This document shows, one piece after another, positions 34,709 through 43,889 of a DNA stretch of 64,000 bases (its first letter is position 1; every line of letters starts with the position of its first letter). The position numbers and the translations under genes were made by a program. Below the pieces are notes generated by a model, which saw only the letters and a program-made list of their open reading frames with translations, was not told where the DNA came from and made no database searches. Source of the DNA: Pseudomonas tolaasii NCPPB 2192 (lineage in GTDB: Bacteria; Pseudomonadota; Gammaproteobacteria; Pseudomonadales; Pseudomonadaceae); contig NZ_PHHD01000001.1 in the NCBI RefSeq assembly GCF_002813445.1, positions 5,456,001 to 5,520,000 of the forward strand, given 5' to 3'.

Positions 34709-37355
34709 TGAGCGCTCCTTGACGAGTCCGTTGCACGGTCTTGCGAATCACAAACGGCAACACGCCGCCGTGCTCAAGGTAACCAAGCTCTTGCAACGAG
34801 TCGAGGCGCAGGGCCAAATCGCAGGTCGCAAGCGTGCCATCGGCGCGCGTGATCTGCAGGGTAATCGGATTCTCGCCGACCTTCAGCGCGTCCAGCCCCA
34901 GAAAATCCAGGCGCTCGCTGCCGTCCAGCGCCAACGCCTGCACCGTCGTGCCCTCGGCGAACACCAGCGGCAGCACGCCCATGCCGATCAGGTTGCTGCG
35001 GTGAATGCGCTCGATGCTGCGCGCCACCACCGCTTTGATCCCCAACAGGCTCAGCACCTTGGCCGCCCAGTCACGGCTGGAACCGGCGCCATAGTTGATG
35101 CCGGCAAACAGCACCGTCGGCGTACCCGCATAGCTTTGCGCGGCAAGGTACAGCGGCAAGTACTCGCTGTGGTCGGCAGTCCACGCCCACACGCCACGGC
35201 GCGGGGGTTGCTGTGTATCCAGCAGGTTATTCAGGCGCGGGTTGGTGAAGGCACCGCGCACCATCACTTCATGGTTGCTGCGGCGGGTGGAGTACTGATT
35301 GAAATCCACCTCGGCTTCACCACGCTCGCGCAGCCAGGCACCCGCCAGGCTATCGGGCGGGATGGTGCCGGCGGGCGAGATATGGTCGGTGGTGACGTTA
35401 TCGCCCAGCACCACCAGCGCCCGGGCGTCACGCACCGCCAGGCTCTTCGCGGGCAGCGGCTGCACATGCGCCAGATACTGCGGGCGCCGCAGGTAGGTGG
35501 AATCCGGGTGCCAGCCGAACCGCACACTGCCATCGGCGTCCAGCGCCTGCCAATGATGGGTGCCCTGCCACAACAGCTCGCTGCGTTGGCGAAACAACGC
35601 AGGGCGCACCACCTCGGCCACCTGCGCCGCCACCTCGGTATCATCGGGCATCAGCTCGTGCAGATACACCGGTTTGCCCTGGGCGTCGATCGCCAGCGGC
35701 TGGCTCGACAGGTCAATGTCGATACTCCCGGCAATCGCATACGCCACACACAGCGCGGGCGAGGCCAGGTAGCCGGCGGGCACGTCCGGGTTGACCCGGC
35801 CTTCGAAGTTGCGATTGCCCGACAGCACCACCACACCCTTGAGGCCTCGCCTGGCAAATCTTTCGACATGGGCTTCAAGGCTGCCGGAGTTGCCGATGCA
35901 GGTCATGCAGCCAAACCCCGCCAGCTCGAACCCCAGCGCGGCAAAATCCTCCAGCAGCCCCGCCGCCTGCAGATAATCGGCCACCACCCGCGACCCCGGT
36001 GACAGCGAAGTTTTGACCCACGGCCGGCGCCCCACGCCACGGGCTCGCGCATTGCGCGCCAGCAAACCGGCCTGGACCATCTGCGCCGGGTTGGCGGTGT
36101 TGGTGCAACTGGTGATCGCAGACATCACCACAGCGCCGTGGCTCAACGGGGCATCAAACGACGGCTCGAAAAACTGCTGGCCAGGTTCGCCCTGCACATG
36201 CCGATGAAACGAGGCGGCCGCATTCGCCAGCGACTGGCGCTGATGGGGCTGATGCGGCCCGGCCACGCTTGGCTCGACCTGCGCGAGGTCCAGCTCGATC
36301 AACTCGTCGAACTGCGGCTGCGGCGCCTCTTCCTGGCGCCACAAGTTTTGCGCCGCCATATACGCCGACACCTTGGCCAGCAACGGCTTGGGCCGCGCGC
36401 TCAGTGCCAGGTAAGACAAGGTCTCGTCATCGAACGGGAAAAACACCACGGTGGCGCCATATTCCGGCGCCATATTCGCCACGGTTCCACGCGCCGCCCA
36501 ACTTAACGACGACAGCCCGGGCCCGGTGAACTCGACAAACTTGCCGACCATGCTGCGCTGACGCAGCAACTCGGTTACGGTCAACGCCAGGTCCGTCGCG
36601 GTCACACCGGGACGCAGCGCGTTGCTCACGCGAATGCCCACCACCTGCGGAAAAGGAATCGGCACCGGCTCACCGAGCATCGCTGCCTGGCCTTCCAGCC
36701 CGCCGACACCCCAACCGAGTACGCCGATGGCATTGATCATCGGCGTGTGGCTGTCGGTGGCGACCATGCAATCGGGGTGCAGCAGCACGCCGCCGTCGGC
36801 CGCCGGGCTTTCCCACACCACTTGCGCAACAGCCTCCATGTTCATCTGGTGGATGATCCCCGTGCCCGGCGGGATCACCTTGAAGTTGTCGAGGCTGGCC
36901 TGGGCCCACTTGATAAAGCGGTAGCGCTCGCTGTTGCGGCGAAAGTCGATGTCGAGGTTGGCATCCACCGCGCCCGCTTCGGCGTAATGCTCGACGATCA
37001 CCGAATGATCGATAGTCAGCACCGCCGGAATCGACGGATTGACCGCCGTCGGGTCGCCACCGAGCTCCGCCACCACGTCGCGCATCCCGGCGAAATCCGC
37101 CAGGGCGGGCAAACAGGTGGTGTCGTGGAACATCAGCCGGTTGGGCTGGAACGGCACTTCGCACTCCGCGCCATTGCCGGTCGCGCGCGCCAGCACCTGC
37201 GGCAGCGAAGCCGGGGCACAGCGGGCGATGTTTTCCAGCAAGATGCGCACTGAATACGGCAACCGATGCAGCTGTTCAGGCGTCAGCAGTTTATGCAGGT
37301 CGATATAGGTGTAACGCTGCCCGTCGATGTGCAGGTGGTTGAGAAAATCGCTCAT
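34701..37355 (-). CDS. Aconitate hydratase, AcnA family (secondary paralogue)
   Basis: The 884-residue protein carries the aconitase fold with the three [4Fe-4S] ligands Cys417 (TSCTNTAN), Cys483 and Cys486 (GCMTCIGNSG). It has the substrate segments VATDSHTPMINAIGVLGWGVGG near residue 200 and INYGAGSSRDWAAK in the swivelling C-terminal domain. The housekeeping acnA and acnB lie elsewhere in Pseudomonas. This copy differs at usually constant spots (GATVVFFPFDDETL, linker GPHQPHQRQ). Its start overlaps the aminotransferase stop by 4 bases. It may act on citrate, aconitate or a related tricarboxylate or homologue within this locus. Confidence 0.88.
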   Translation of the reverse strand: MSDFLNHLHIDGQRYTYIDLHKLLTPEQLHRLPYSVRILLENIARCAPASLPQVLARATGNGAECEVPFQPNRLMFHDTTCLPALADFAGMRDVVAELGGDPTAVNPSIPAVLTIDHSVIVEHYAEAGAVDANLDIDFRRNSERYRFIKWAQASLDNFKVIPPGTGIIHQMNMEAVAQVVWESPAADGGVLLHPDCMVATDSHTPMINAIGVLGWGVGGLEGQAAMLGEPVPIPFPQVVGIRVSNALRPGVTATDLALTVTELLRQRSMVGKFVEFTGPGLSSLSWAARGTVANMAPEYGATVVFFPFDDETLSYLALSARPKPLLAKVSAYMAAQNLWRQEEAPQPQFDELIELDLAQVEPSVAGPHQPHQRQSLANAAASFHRHVQGEPGQQFFEPSFDAPLSHGAVVMSAITSCTNTANPAQMVQAGLLARNARARGVGRRPWVKTSLSPGSRVVADYLQAAGLLEDFAALGFELAGFGCMTCIGNSGSLEAHVERFARRGLKGVVVLSGNRNFEGRVNPDVPAGYLASPALCVAYAIAGSIDIDLSSQPLAIDAQGKPVYLHELMPDDTEVAAQVAEVVRPALFRQRSELLWQGTHHWQALDADGSVRFGWHPDSTYLRRPQYLAHVQPLPAKSLAVRDARALVVLGDNVTTDHISPAGTIPPDSLAGAWLRERGEAEVDFNQYSTRRSNHEVMVRGAFTNPRLNNLLDTQQPPRRGVWAWTADHSEYLPLYLAAQSYAGTPTVLFAGINYGAGSSRDWAAKVLSLLGIKAVVARSIERIHRSNLIGMGVLPLVFAEGTTVQALALDGSERLDFLGLDALKVGENPITLQITRADGTLATCDLALRLDSLQELGYLEHGGVLPFVIRKTVQRTRQGALND

Positions 37356-38545
37356 AGCTGGCCGAACACTCGTTCGATGCGCGCCAGGCCCCAGTCGAGT
37401 TCTTCGCGGGTGATCGATAACGGCGGCGCGATGCGCAGCACGTTTTCGTGGGTTTCCTTGGTCAACAGGCCTTCGGCGAGCAGGGCTTCGCAGATCGGCC
37501 GCGCATCGCGGTCGAGTTCCACGCCCACCCACAAACCACGCCCGCGAATCTCGCGAATCGCCGGGGAGTTCATTGCCGTCAGGCGCTCCACCAGGTACTG
37601 GCCGAGGCTTGCGCTGTTGTCGATCAAGCCTTCGTCTTCCAACACGTTCAGCGCTTCCAGGCCAACGGCGGCGGCCAACGGGTTGCCGCCAAACGTGGAG
37701 CCGTGGCTGCCGGCGTCAAACAGGTCCATGATCGAGTGGTCGGCCACAAACGCCGACACCGGCATGATCCCGCCGCCCAGGGCCTTGCCCAGAATCAATG
37801 CGTCCGGGCGAATGCCTTCGTGCTGGAAGGCGAACCACTTGCCGGTGCGACCCAGGCCCGACTGAATTTCGTCAAGAATCAGCAGGGTGTTGGTCTCATC
37901 GCACAGCTGGCGCAATTCACTCAGGAACCCGGCGGGCGGCACGCGAATGCCCGCCTCGCCCTGGATCGGCTCGATCAACACTGCGCAGGTGTCGGCGGTG
38001 ATCGCCTGGCGGAAACTTTCGATATCGCCAAAGCGTGCTTCGGTGAAACCGTTACAGAACGGGCCGAAATCGGCCTTGTAATCCGGCTCTGACGAGAAGC
38101 CGACAATGGTCGACGTACGGCCATGGAAATTGTTGTCGGCCACCACGATGTTTGCCCGGTTGGCGGCGATGCCCTTGACCCGGTAACCCCAACGGCGCGC
38201 GGCCTTGATCGCGGTTTCCACCGCCTCGGCACCGCTGTTCATCGGCAGCGCCGAATCAAACCCGCTGATGCGGCACAACGCCTTGAGAAAGTTGCCCAGC
38301 GGCTCGCTGTAGAACGCACGGGATACCACGCTGATCTTGTCGATCTGCGCCACGGCGGCGGCGCGGATGCGCGGGTGGACATGGCCGTGGCTGACGGCGG
38401 AATAGGCCGACATCATGTCCAGGTAGCGCTTGCCGTCGTCACCCATCGCCCAGACGCCCTCGCCCTTGACGATGACCACCGGCAGTGGCGAGTAGTTGTG
38501 GGCGCAGAATTGGTTTTCGAGGGTGATTGCCGGGTTGGAGTGCAT
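37352..38545 (-). CDS. Class III aminotransferase, ornithine delta-aminotransferase type (RocD-like)
   Basis: The 397-residue PLP enzyme matches ornithine-oxo-acid aminotransferase in length and motifs: GHVHPRI near residue 55, NNFHGRTSTIVGFS near 138, the aspartate in LLILDEIQSGLGRTGKW (Asp225), and the Schiff-base Lys254 in ILGKALGGG. It would convert ornithine, or a similar diamino acid, to glutamate semialdehyde. Pseudomonas normally uses AruC/ArgD-type enzymes for acylated ornithine, so a RocD-like copy in this operon is notable. The ATG at 38545 has AGGA upstream. Diaminobutyrate or another omega-amine substrate is an alternative. Confidence 0.88.
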   Translation of the reverse strand: MHSNPAITLENQFCAHNYSPLPVVIVKGEGVWAMGDDGKRYLDMMSAYSAVSHGHVHPRIRAAAVAQIDKISVVSRAFYSEPLGNFLKALCRISGFDSALPMNSGAEAVETAIKAARRWGYRVKGIAANRANIVVADNNFHGRTSTIVGFSSEPDYKADFGPFCNGFTEARFGDIESFRQAITADTCAVLIEPIQGEAGIRVPPAGFLSELRQLCDETNTLLILDEIQSGLGRTGKWFAFQHEGIRPDALILGKALGGGIMPVSAFVADHSIMDLFDAGSHGSTFGGNPLAAAVGLEALNVLEDEGLIDNSASLGQYLVERLTAMNSPAIREIRGRGLWVGVELDRDARPICEALLAEGLLTKETHENVLRIAPPLSITREELDWGLARIERVFGQL

Positions 38546-38592
38546 GGGGGGTGTCCTGCCTGGTAAAAAACTAGTGAACAAAAGAGATCAAC

Positions 38593-38663
38593 TGTGGGAG
38601 CTGGCTTGCCTGCGATAGCGGTCTGTCTGCTGTACCGCCATCGCAGGCAAGCCAGCTCCCACA
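38593..38663. repeat. Short REPIN
   Basis: Full arms with only about 30 bases between them, so shorter than the others. It separates the deacylase gene from the aminotransferase operon on the same strand and may reduce read-through. Confidence 0.9.
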
Positions 38664-38689
38664 TTGAATTGCATTTCATGCCTGGAAAA

Positions 38690-39808
38690 TCAGGCGCTCA
38701 GCAGCTTGCCGCTGCGAATCGGCGTGGCGCCGGAGACGCGGCCCAGCGGGTCGCCGGGTTTCACAAAGCGCACATCGCGGCGCATGTACAGCACGCCCGT
38801 GTTGTGGCTCGTCACCGTCACGGTCTTGCCGCTGTGGGGGTCAACGATGTCGAACAACGCCTGCCCCGCTTCGACGCGGCTGCCGACCGTCGCGCGGTGC
38901 ACCAGCACCCCGGCGCCCGGCGCGTAAAACTGTTCGCTGCCTGCCAGCGGCGTCGCCGGGTTGCGCAACGCCGGCAAGGGGCGCGGCGTGCCTTCGATGG
39001 CGCCCAGGTGGGTCAGGTAATCGATGATCGCGCTGGCGTCATGCTCGGCCAGCTCGTAAGACACATCACGCTGCCCGCGGTGTTCCACCGTCACGGCAAT
39101 GCTGCTGTCCGGAATCGGGAAACGCTCGCCCAGTTGTTCGCGCAGGTTCACCCACAACAGGTACAGCGCTTCATCAAAGGAATTGGCCTGGGAATCGGTG
39201 GCCAGCAAGGTGGCCTCGGCGCCGATGTAACGCGCCAGGGGTTCGATGGTCGGCCATACCGACTCACCGGTGTAGAGGTGCATCGCCGCTTCGCGGGAGC
39301 AATGCAGGTCGAGCACGATGTCGGCGTCGTGGGCCAACAGCATCAGGGTCTGTTGCAGTGACTGGTATTCATCCATCGGCTGGGCGGCGCGCAGGCATTC
39401 GCCCCAGGCGGTGCGGATCAGCTCGCGGTTGGCGTGGATGTCCTGGCCCAGCAGGTGCTCGACCTTGCCGACAATCGCCTGGTACGGCACCGGAAAACCG
39501 CGGTTGTAATTGCGCCCGCTGCCCAGTTCAAACCGCCCGCTCGGGGCGCCCATGATGTACTGGCCCAGGCCCGCCGGGTTGGCCACCGCTACCAGTACAA
39601 TTTCTGCGTTCAGGCGCCCTGCACTTTCCAGCGCCACCAGGTGCCGACGCAGTTGCGCGGCCACCAGCATCGCCGGGGTTTCATCGGCGTGCAGCGCCGC
39701 CTGAATATAGATTTTTCGACCTGCACCCGCCGCGCCGTAATGCTCACTTTCCACGTACCTGTGGGTGCCCTGTGTCGCTTGCAGCAAAGGGTGTTGATTA
39801 AGTTTCAT
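38690..39808 (-). CDS. Zinc-dependent deacylase of the succinylglutamate desuccinylase/aspartoacylase family (AstE/DoeB-like)
   Basis: The 372-residue protein has the M14-like zinc site: His40 and Glu43 in LHADETPAML, and His169 in LDLHC. GRNYNRGFP near residue 99 forms the substrate-carboxylate pocket. A C-terminal barrel domain (GVLVHRATVGSRVEAGQALFD...) is typical of the DoeB/AstE-like branch. These enzymes remove an acyl group from an amino acid or diamino acid. Beside an omega-aminotransferase this looks like a deacylation step before transamination, as in ectoine breakdown, although the substrate here is unknown. Confidence 0.87.
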   Translation of the reverse strand: MKLNQHPLLQATQGTHRYVESEHYGAAGAGRKIYIQAALHADETPAMLVAAQLRRHLVALESAGRLNAEIVLVAVANPAGLGQYIMGAPSGRFELGSGRNYNRGFPVPYQAIVGKVEHLLGQDIHANRELIRTAWGECLRAAQPMDEYQSLQQTLMLLAHDADIVLDLHCSREAAMHLYTGESVWPTIEPLARYIGAEATLLATDSQANSFDEALYLLWVNLREQLGERFPIPDSSIAVTVEHRGQRDVSYELAEHDASAIIDYLTHLGAIEGTPRPLPALRNPATPLAGSEQFYAPGAGVLVHRATVGSRVEAGQALFDIVDPHSGKTVTVTSHNTGVLYMRRDVRFVKPGDPLGRVSGATPIRSGKLLSA

Positions 39809-39917
39809 AAACCGGAAGTCTCGATATTCGAGTGATGGACCTTGAGAAAATACTAACGAGACCGGGTGATCGCCTGTAAGGGCGGCTACAGCTATCTCGA
39901 TCTGATAATCCGATCAG

Positions 39918-39995
39918 TGTGGGAGCTGGCTTTTGGGGGGCGCTTCGCACCCCAGCGCAAGCAAGCTTGCTCGCCACAGCAAGCCCGCTCCCACA
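39918..39995. repeat. Diverged REPIN
   Basis: Outer arms are TGTGGGAGCTGGC and GCCCGCTCCCACA, so the two arms belong to different REP subtypes. The interior (GGGGGGCGCTTCGCACCCC) forms its own hairpin. It stands 10 bases after the OprD porin stop codon (minus strand). Confidence 0.75.
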
Positions 39996-40005
39996 GTGAG
40001 GGGAA

Positions 40006-41259
40006 CTACCAGAGCGCCAGGGTGTAGCCCAGCATCACGCGGTTTTCGTTGACGTCATTGAAGTAGTTGCCCTTGCTCAGGGCATTGCGCCAACGCATCG
40101 ACACGCCTTTGAACGGCCCGTTCTGCACCACATAGCTGATGTCCAGGTCACGTTCCCACTCACGCCCTTCGCCGTTGAAGCCAATCACCTCGGCCGAATC
40201 ACCCTTGGCGTACTTGATGCCCATCAACAGGCCCGGCACGCCCAGGTCGGCGAAGTTGTAGTCGTAGCGCGCGTGCCACGCCTGTTCCTTGGTCTGGGTG
40301 AAGTTGCTGAACTGGTATTCGGTGAACAGGTAGGTGATCGAGCCGTCCAGGTAGGTAAACGGCGTGGTGCCGTACTGGCGCTGGAAGCCGCCGCCGATGC
40401 TGTGCCCACCGTACTGGTAGGTCAGGCGCGTGCTCAACGCACTGTTATCAACCTTGCCGGCCAGGCCCGCGCCGTCCTTGTCGGAGTTGAAGTAGCGCAC
40501 GTCGGTTTTCAGCGTGCCGCCACCGAGGCCGAAGTTGTTCTTGAAACCCACGTATTGCTGCTGGTAGATGCTGTCCAGCGCGGCAAAGTGGTAGCTGACC
40601 AGCGTGTTGGGTGTCAGCGAATAGTCACCCCCGGCAAAGCGGAACTTGTCGCTCAGCGCAGTGCTTTTGTAGACCTTGCTGACCGTGGTCAGCTTCATGT
40701 CTTCATAGTTGGTGGAATCACGGTCCTTGGCCTGGTCGAGCTGGCCGAGGCTGATTTTCAGGTTGCTGATGTCGTTGGAAACAAGCTGCGTACCGCTGAA
40801 CGACTGGGGAAACAGGCGGCTGGTGTTGGGCTGCAAAATCGGCAGGTCCGGCACCAGGTAGCCCACCCGCAGCTCGCTTTTGGCGAAACGCGCCTTGGCG
40901 GTCACGCCGAGTTTGGAGTACTCATCGGAGACGTTTTTGTCGCTGTCGCGTTGCAGCAAACCGGTGCCGGAAAGCCCCGGGCTGGAGTCAAGTTTCACGC
41001 CGAGCATGCCGGTCAAATCCAGGCCGAAACCGACGGTGCCCTCGGTAAACCCCGACTTGATGCCCAGGATAAAACCCTGGGCCCATTCCGCCCGCATCGA
41101 CTGCGAGGCGTTCTCCCGGTAGTCGCGGTTGAAGTAGTAGTTCTTCAATTCCAGCGTGCCGCTGCTGTCCTTGATGAAGTCGGCCTGGGCGGCGAACGGG
41201 ATCATCCCGCTGCTCACGACGCCTACGCCTGTGATGAGTTGAGTCAGGGATTTTTTCAT
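40006..41259 (-). CDS. OprD-family outer-membrane porin
   Basis: The 417-residue protein has a signal peptide (cleavage near AQADF, residue 26) and the OprD signature start (FIKDSSGTLELKNYYFNRDYR). Next come QSMRAEWAQGFILGIKSGFTEGTVGFGLD and a beta-barrel ending in VMLGYTLALW. OprD-type porins give substrate-specific uptake of amino acids, peptides or small carboxylates. It sits between a peptide-type ABC importer and acyl-amino-acid enzymes, so it probably lets the same compound cross the outer membrane. Confidence 0.93.
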   Translation of the reverse strand: MKKSLTQLITGVGVVSSGMIPFAAQADFIKDSSGTLELKNYYFNRDYRENASQSMRAEWAQGFILGIKSGFTEGTVGFGLDLTGMLGVKLDSSPGLSGTGLLQRDSDKNVSDEYSKLGVTAKARFAKSELRVGYLVPDLPILQPNTSRLFPQSFSGTQLVSNDISNLKISLGQLDQAKDRDSTNYEDMKLTTVSKVYKSTALSDKFRFAGGDYSLTPNTLVSYHFAALDSIYQQQYVGFKNNFGLGGGTLKTDVRYFNSDKDGAGLAGKVDNSALSTRLTYQYGGHSIGGGFQRQYGTTPFTYLDGSITYLFTEYQFSNFTQTKEQAWHARYDYNFADLGVPGLLMGIKYAKGDSAEVIGFNGEGREWERDLDISYVVQNGPFKGVSMRWRNALSKGNYFNDVNENRVMLGYTLALW

Positions 41260-41326
41260 TTTTTTAAGCTCCTGGCAGTGTCATGGTTGGGGGTTTTTAT
41301 TGTTCTTCGGGCATGGCTTCGCCGTT

Positions 41327-41349
41327 CGCGCAAATCGGTGATTTGCGCG
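41327..41349. other. Hairpin between the ABC transporter and porin genes
   Basis: CGCGCAAAT and ATTTGCGCG form a perfect 9-bp stem around a 5-base loop. It stands 22 bases beyond the ATPase stop codon on the minus strand and before the porin start. No T-run follows, so it may stabilise the transporter mRNA or weaken read-through into oprD rather than act as a classic terminator. Confidence 0.55.
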
Positions 41350-41370
41350 GCGGGTGCAGTCAGCTCTGGG

Positions 41371-43014
41371 TTACAGCGCTAGCGGTACGGGGCCCTGACG
41401 GATGCGGTAGCCACCGTTTTCAAGTTTCTCCAGGGGGCTGGCAGCGGCCAGCAGCTTGCGGGTGTAGGGGTGTTGCGGGCGGTCGAAAATCTCGTCTCGC
41501 GCGCCCATTTCCACCACCCTGCCCTCACTCATCACCGCCACCCGGTGGGCAATGCGCTCCACCGCCGCGAGATCATGGGAGATGAACAGGCAGGCAAAGC
41601 CGTACTGGGCTTGCAGGCGTTCGAAGAGTTCGAGAATCTGCTTCTGGATGGTCATGTCGAGCGCCGAAATCGGCTCGTCGGCAATCACCAACCGTGGGTG
41701 ACGCACCAGCGCGCGGCCAATCGCGACGCGCTGGCGTTGGCCACCGGAGAGCTGATGCGGGAAACGGTCGACAAACTGCTCGGCCAGGCCGATATCCAAC
41801 AAGGTTTTGGTGACCCGCTCACGCTTCTGCGCGCCGCTCATGCCCGGCACGTGGCGCAGGGGTTCGGCGAGGATGTCGCCGATTTTCATGCGCGGGTCGA
41901 GGGACGAATACGGGTCCTGGAAAATCATCTGGCACTGCAGGCGATGCTCGCGGTTGCCGGACTTGAGAATGTCCACACCCTCAAACTCAATGGCGCCGGC
42001 ACAGGCTTTGTTCAAGCCGACAATCGCCCGCCCCAATGTGGTTTTGCCCGAGCCGCTGCCCCCCACTAACGCCAGGGTTTCCCCCGGTGCGATGCTCAGA
42101 TTGGCCGAGTGCACCACACGCTTGAACTGGCTGCGCCCCCACAAGCTGCGCGGGCCGGGGTGTTCGATGCACACGTCCTTGACCGTCAGCAGTGGCCCGT
42201 CAGCCTTGGGCAACTGCGCCAGTACGCCGCGACGCGGCAAGGCTTCCAGCAATTGCCGGGTGTATTCAGCCTTGGGCGACAGCAAAATCTGTTCGATGGT
42301 GCCCTGCTCCACCGCGCGACCTTCGCGCATCACCACCACCTTGTCGGCGTAACGCGCGACCAGCGACAGGTCATGGCTGATAAACAGAATGGCCGTGCCC
42401 TGCTCGCGGGTCAGGTCGAGCATCAGTTTCAACACGTCCAGTTGCGCCAGGCAATCCAGCGCCGTAGTTGGTTCGTCGGCAATCAGCAGCGCCGGACGCA
42501 GCAGCATCACCGAGGCGAGCATGATGCGTTGGCGCATGCCGCCGGAGAACTCATGGGGGAACGCCGCCAGACAGCGCTCGGCGTCCTTGATGCCGATATG
42601 CCCGAGCATCTCCAGGCTGCGGGCGCGAATCTGCTCCTCGGTCAGCTTGGTGTGCAAGCGCAGGCCCTCGGCCATTTGCTCGCCGATGCTCATGGACGGG
42701 TTCAACGACACCATGGGTTCCTGGAACACCATGCCGATTTTCGCCCCGCGCAGCTGGCGCAGTTGCTCGGGCGCCAGGCTGTTGAGGTCGTGGCCCTGGA
42801 AGCGTACCTGCCCGCCGCAATGCTCCAGCGGCGGCGGCAACAGGCCGATGGCAGCCCGGGCGGCCATGGTCTTGCCGCTGCCGGACTCGCCCACCAGGGC
42901 GACGATTTCACCCGGCGCAATGGTGAAACTCAGATCGTTGACCGCCAGCGGGCCGTGGGCGCCGACGCGGATTTTCAGGTGATCGACGGCCAGAAGTACG
43001 TCAGTCATGGTCAT
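41371..43014 (-). CDS. Peptide-type ABC transporter ATP-binding protein with two fused ATPase domains
   Basis: The 547-residue protein has two ATPase domains. They carry Walker A motifs GESGSGKT and GGSGSGKT, signatures FSGGMRQR and LSGGQRQR, and Walker B motifs LLIADEPT and LVIADEPI. The FSGGMRQRIMLA signature is typical of the DppD/OppD-like half. The ATG at 43014 overlaps the permease stop by 4 bases. It energises the two permeases upstream in the same operon and resembles the fused GsiA arrangement. Confidence 0.93.
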   Translation of the reverse strand: MTMTDVLLAVDHLKIRVGAHGPLAVNDLSFTIAPGEIVALVGESGSGKTMAARAAIGLLPPPLEHCGGQVRFQGHDLNSLAPEQLRQLRGAKIGMVFQEPMVSLNPSMSIGEQMAEGLRLHTKLTEEQIRARSLEMLGHIGIKDAERCLAAFPHEFSGGMRQRIMLASVMLLRPALLIADEPTTALDCLAQLDVLKLMLDLTREQGTAILFISHDLSLVARYADKVVVMREGRAVEQGTIEQILLSPKAEYTRQLLEALPRRGVLAQLPKADGPLLTVKDVCIEHPGPRSLWGRSQFKRVVHSANLSIAPGETLALVGGSGSGKTTLGRAIVGLNKACAGAIEFEGVDILKSGNREHRLQCQMIFQDPYSSLDPRMKIGDILAEPLRHVPGMSGAQKRERVTKTLLDIGLAEQFVDRFPHQLSGGQRQRVAIGRALVRHPRLVIADEPISALDMTIQKQILELFERLQAQYGFACLFISHDLAAVERIAHRVAVMSEGRVVEMGARDEIFDRPQHPYTRKLLAAASPLEKLENGGYRIRQGPVPLAL

Positions 43015-43889
43015 TTACTCATCCGTGGATCAAGGCGGTCACGCAAGGCGTCGCCACACAGGTTGAACGCCAGCAACGCCATGGCGATGCAGACCCCGGG
43101 AAACAACCCCAGCCAACTGGCCGTGGCAATGTACGGCCGGCTGGCCGCGAGCATGTTGCCCCAGGTCGCCGCCGGCGGCGGCACGCCCAGGCCGAGGAAA
43201 CTCAAGGCGCTTTCGGCCAGAATCGCCCAGCCGAACATGCTGGTCGCCAGCACGCACACCGGCGCCACGCAGTTCGGCGCGATGTGGCGCAGCATGGTGT
43301 ACAGCTCGGAATTGCCGATCACCCGCGAGGCTTCGACGAACTCCTTTTCACGCAGCGACAACACCGTGCCGCGCACCACCCGCACCACCGACGGCGTGTA
43401 AGCCAGGCTCAGGGCGAAGACGATGCCGTACAGGCTCGGGCCGATGATCGCCATCAAGCCCAACGCGAGCAGAATCCCCGGAAACGCCAGCAGCGCGTCG
43501 TTGATCATCATCAGGCCACGGTCGACCCAGCCGCGCAGGAAGCCGGAAAGCAGGCCGAGGAAGGTACCGGCGACGATGGCCAGGGTCACCGTCAACACGC
43601 TCACCCACAGGCTGGTGTGCGCGCCGATCATCAAACGGCTCAGCACGTCGCGGCCGTATTCATCGGTGCCCAGCAGGTGCGCGGCGCCGGGAGCCTGCAA
43701 ACGCGCCAGCAGGTTCAGCGCCAGCGGGTCGTGGGGTGTCCACACCAGACCCAGGGCGGCCATCAGCAACAGCACCCCCAGCAGAAACGCACCGATCAGC
43801 GCATTCAACGGCGGCACACGCCAGGCCTTCGGGGCACGCGCCGGTGCCGGCAGCAGCACGTCGGGCGCAACAGGAAGAGGCTTATTCAT
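43011..43889 (-). CDS. Peptide-type ABC transporter permease, DppC/GsiD type
   Basis: The 292-residue inner-membrane protein has an N-terminal helix near residues 30-50, the LLGTDEYGRDVLSRLMIGAHTS opening and an EAA loop (FVEASRVIGNSELYTMLRHIAPN) near residue 190. It is translationally coupled to both neighbours by 4-base overlaps. It pairs with the DppB-like permease to form the pore. Confidence 0.93.
   Translation of the reverse strand: MNKPLPVAPDVLLPAPARAPKAWRVPPLNALIGAFLLGVLLLMAALGLVWTPHDPLALNLLARLQAPGAAHLLGTDEYGRDVLSRLMIGAHTSLWVSVLTVTLAIVAGTFLGLLSGFLRGWVDRGLMMINDALLAFPGILLALGLMAIIGPSLYGIVFALSLAYTPSVVRVVRGTVLSLREKEFVEASRVIGNSELYTMLRHIAPNCVAPVCVLATSMFGWAILAESALSFLGLGVPPPAATWGNMLAASRPYIATASWLGLFPGVCIAMALLAFNLCGDALRDRLDPRMSK

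Noticed and set aside
34638..36002. Plus-strand open frame of 454 codons opposite the aconitase gene
   Set aside because: It is a shadow of the aconitase frame; the aconitase cluster cysteines are on the minus strand.
42109..43401. Plus-strand open frame of 430 codons opposite the ABC ATPase and permease
   Set aside because: No domain or ribosome site; the minus-strand genes are complete and overlap in operon style.
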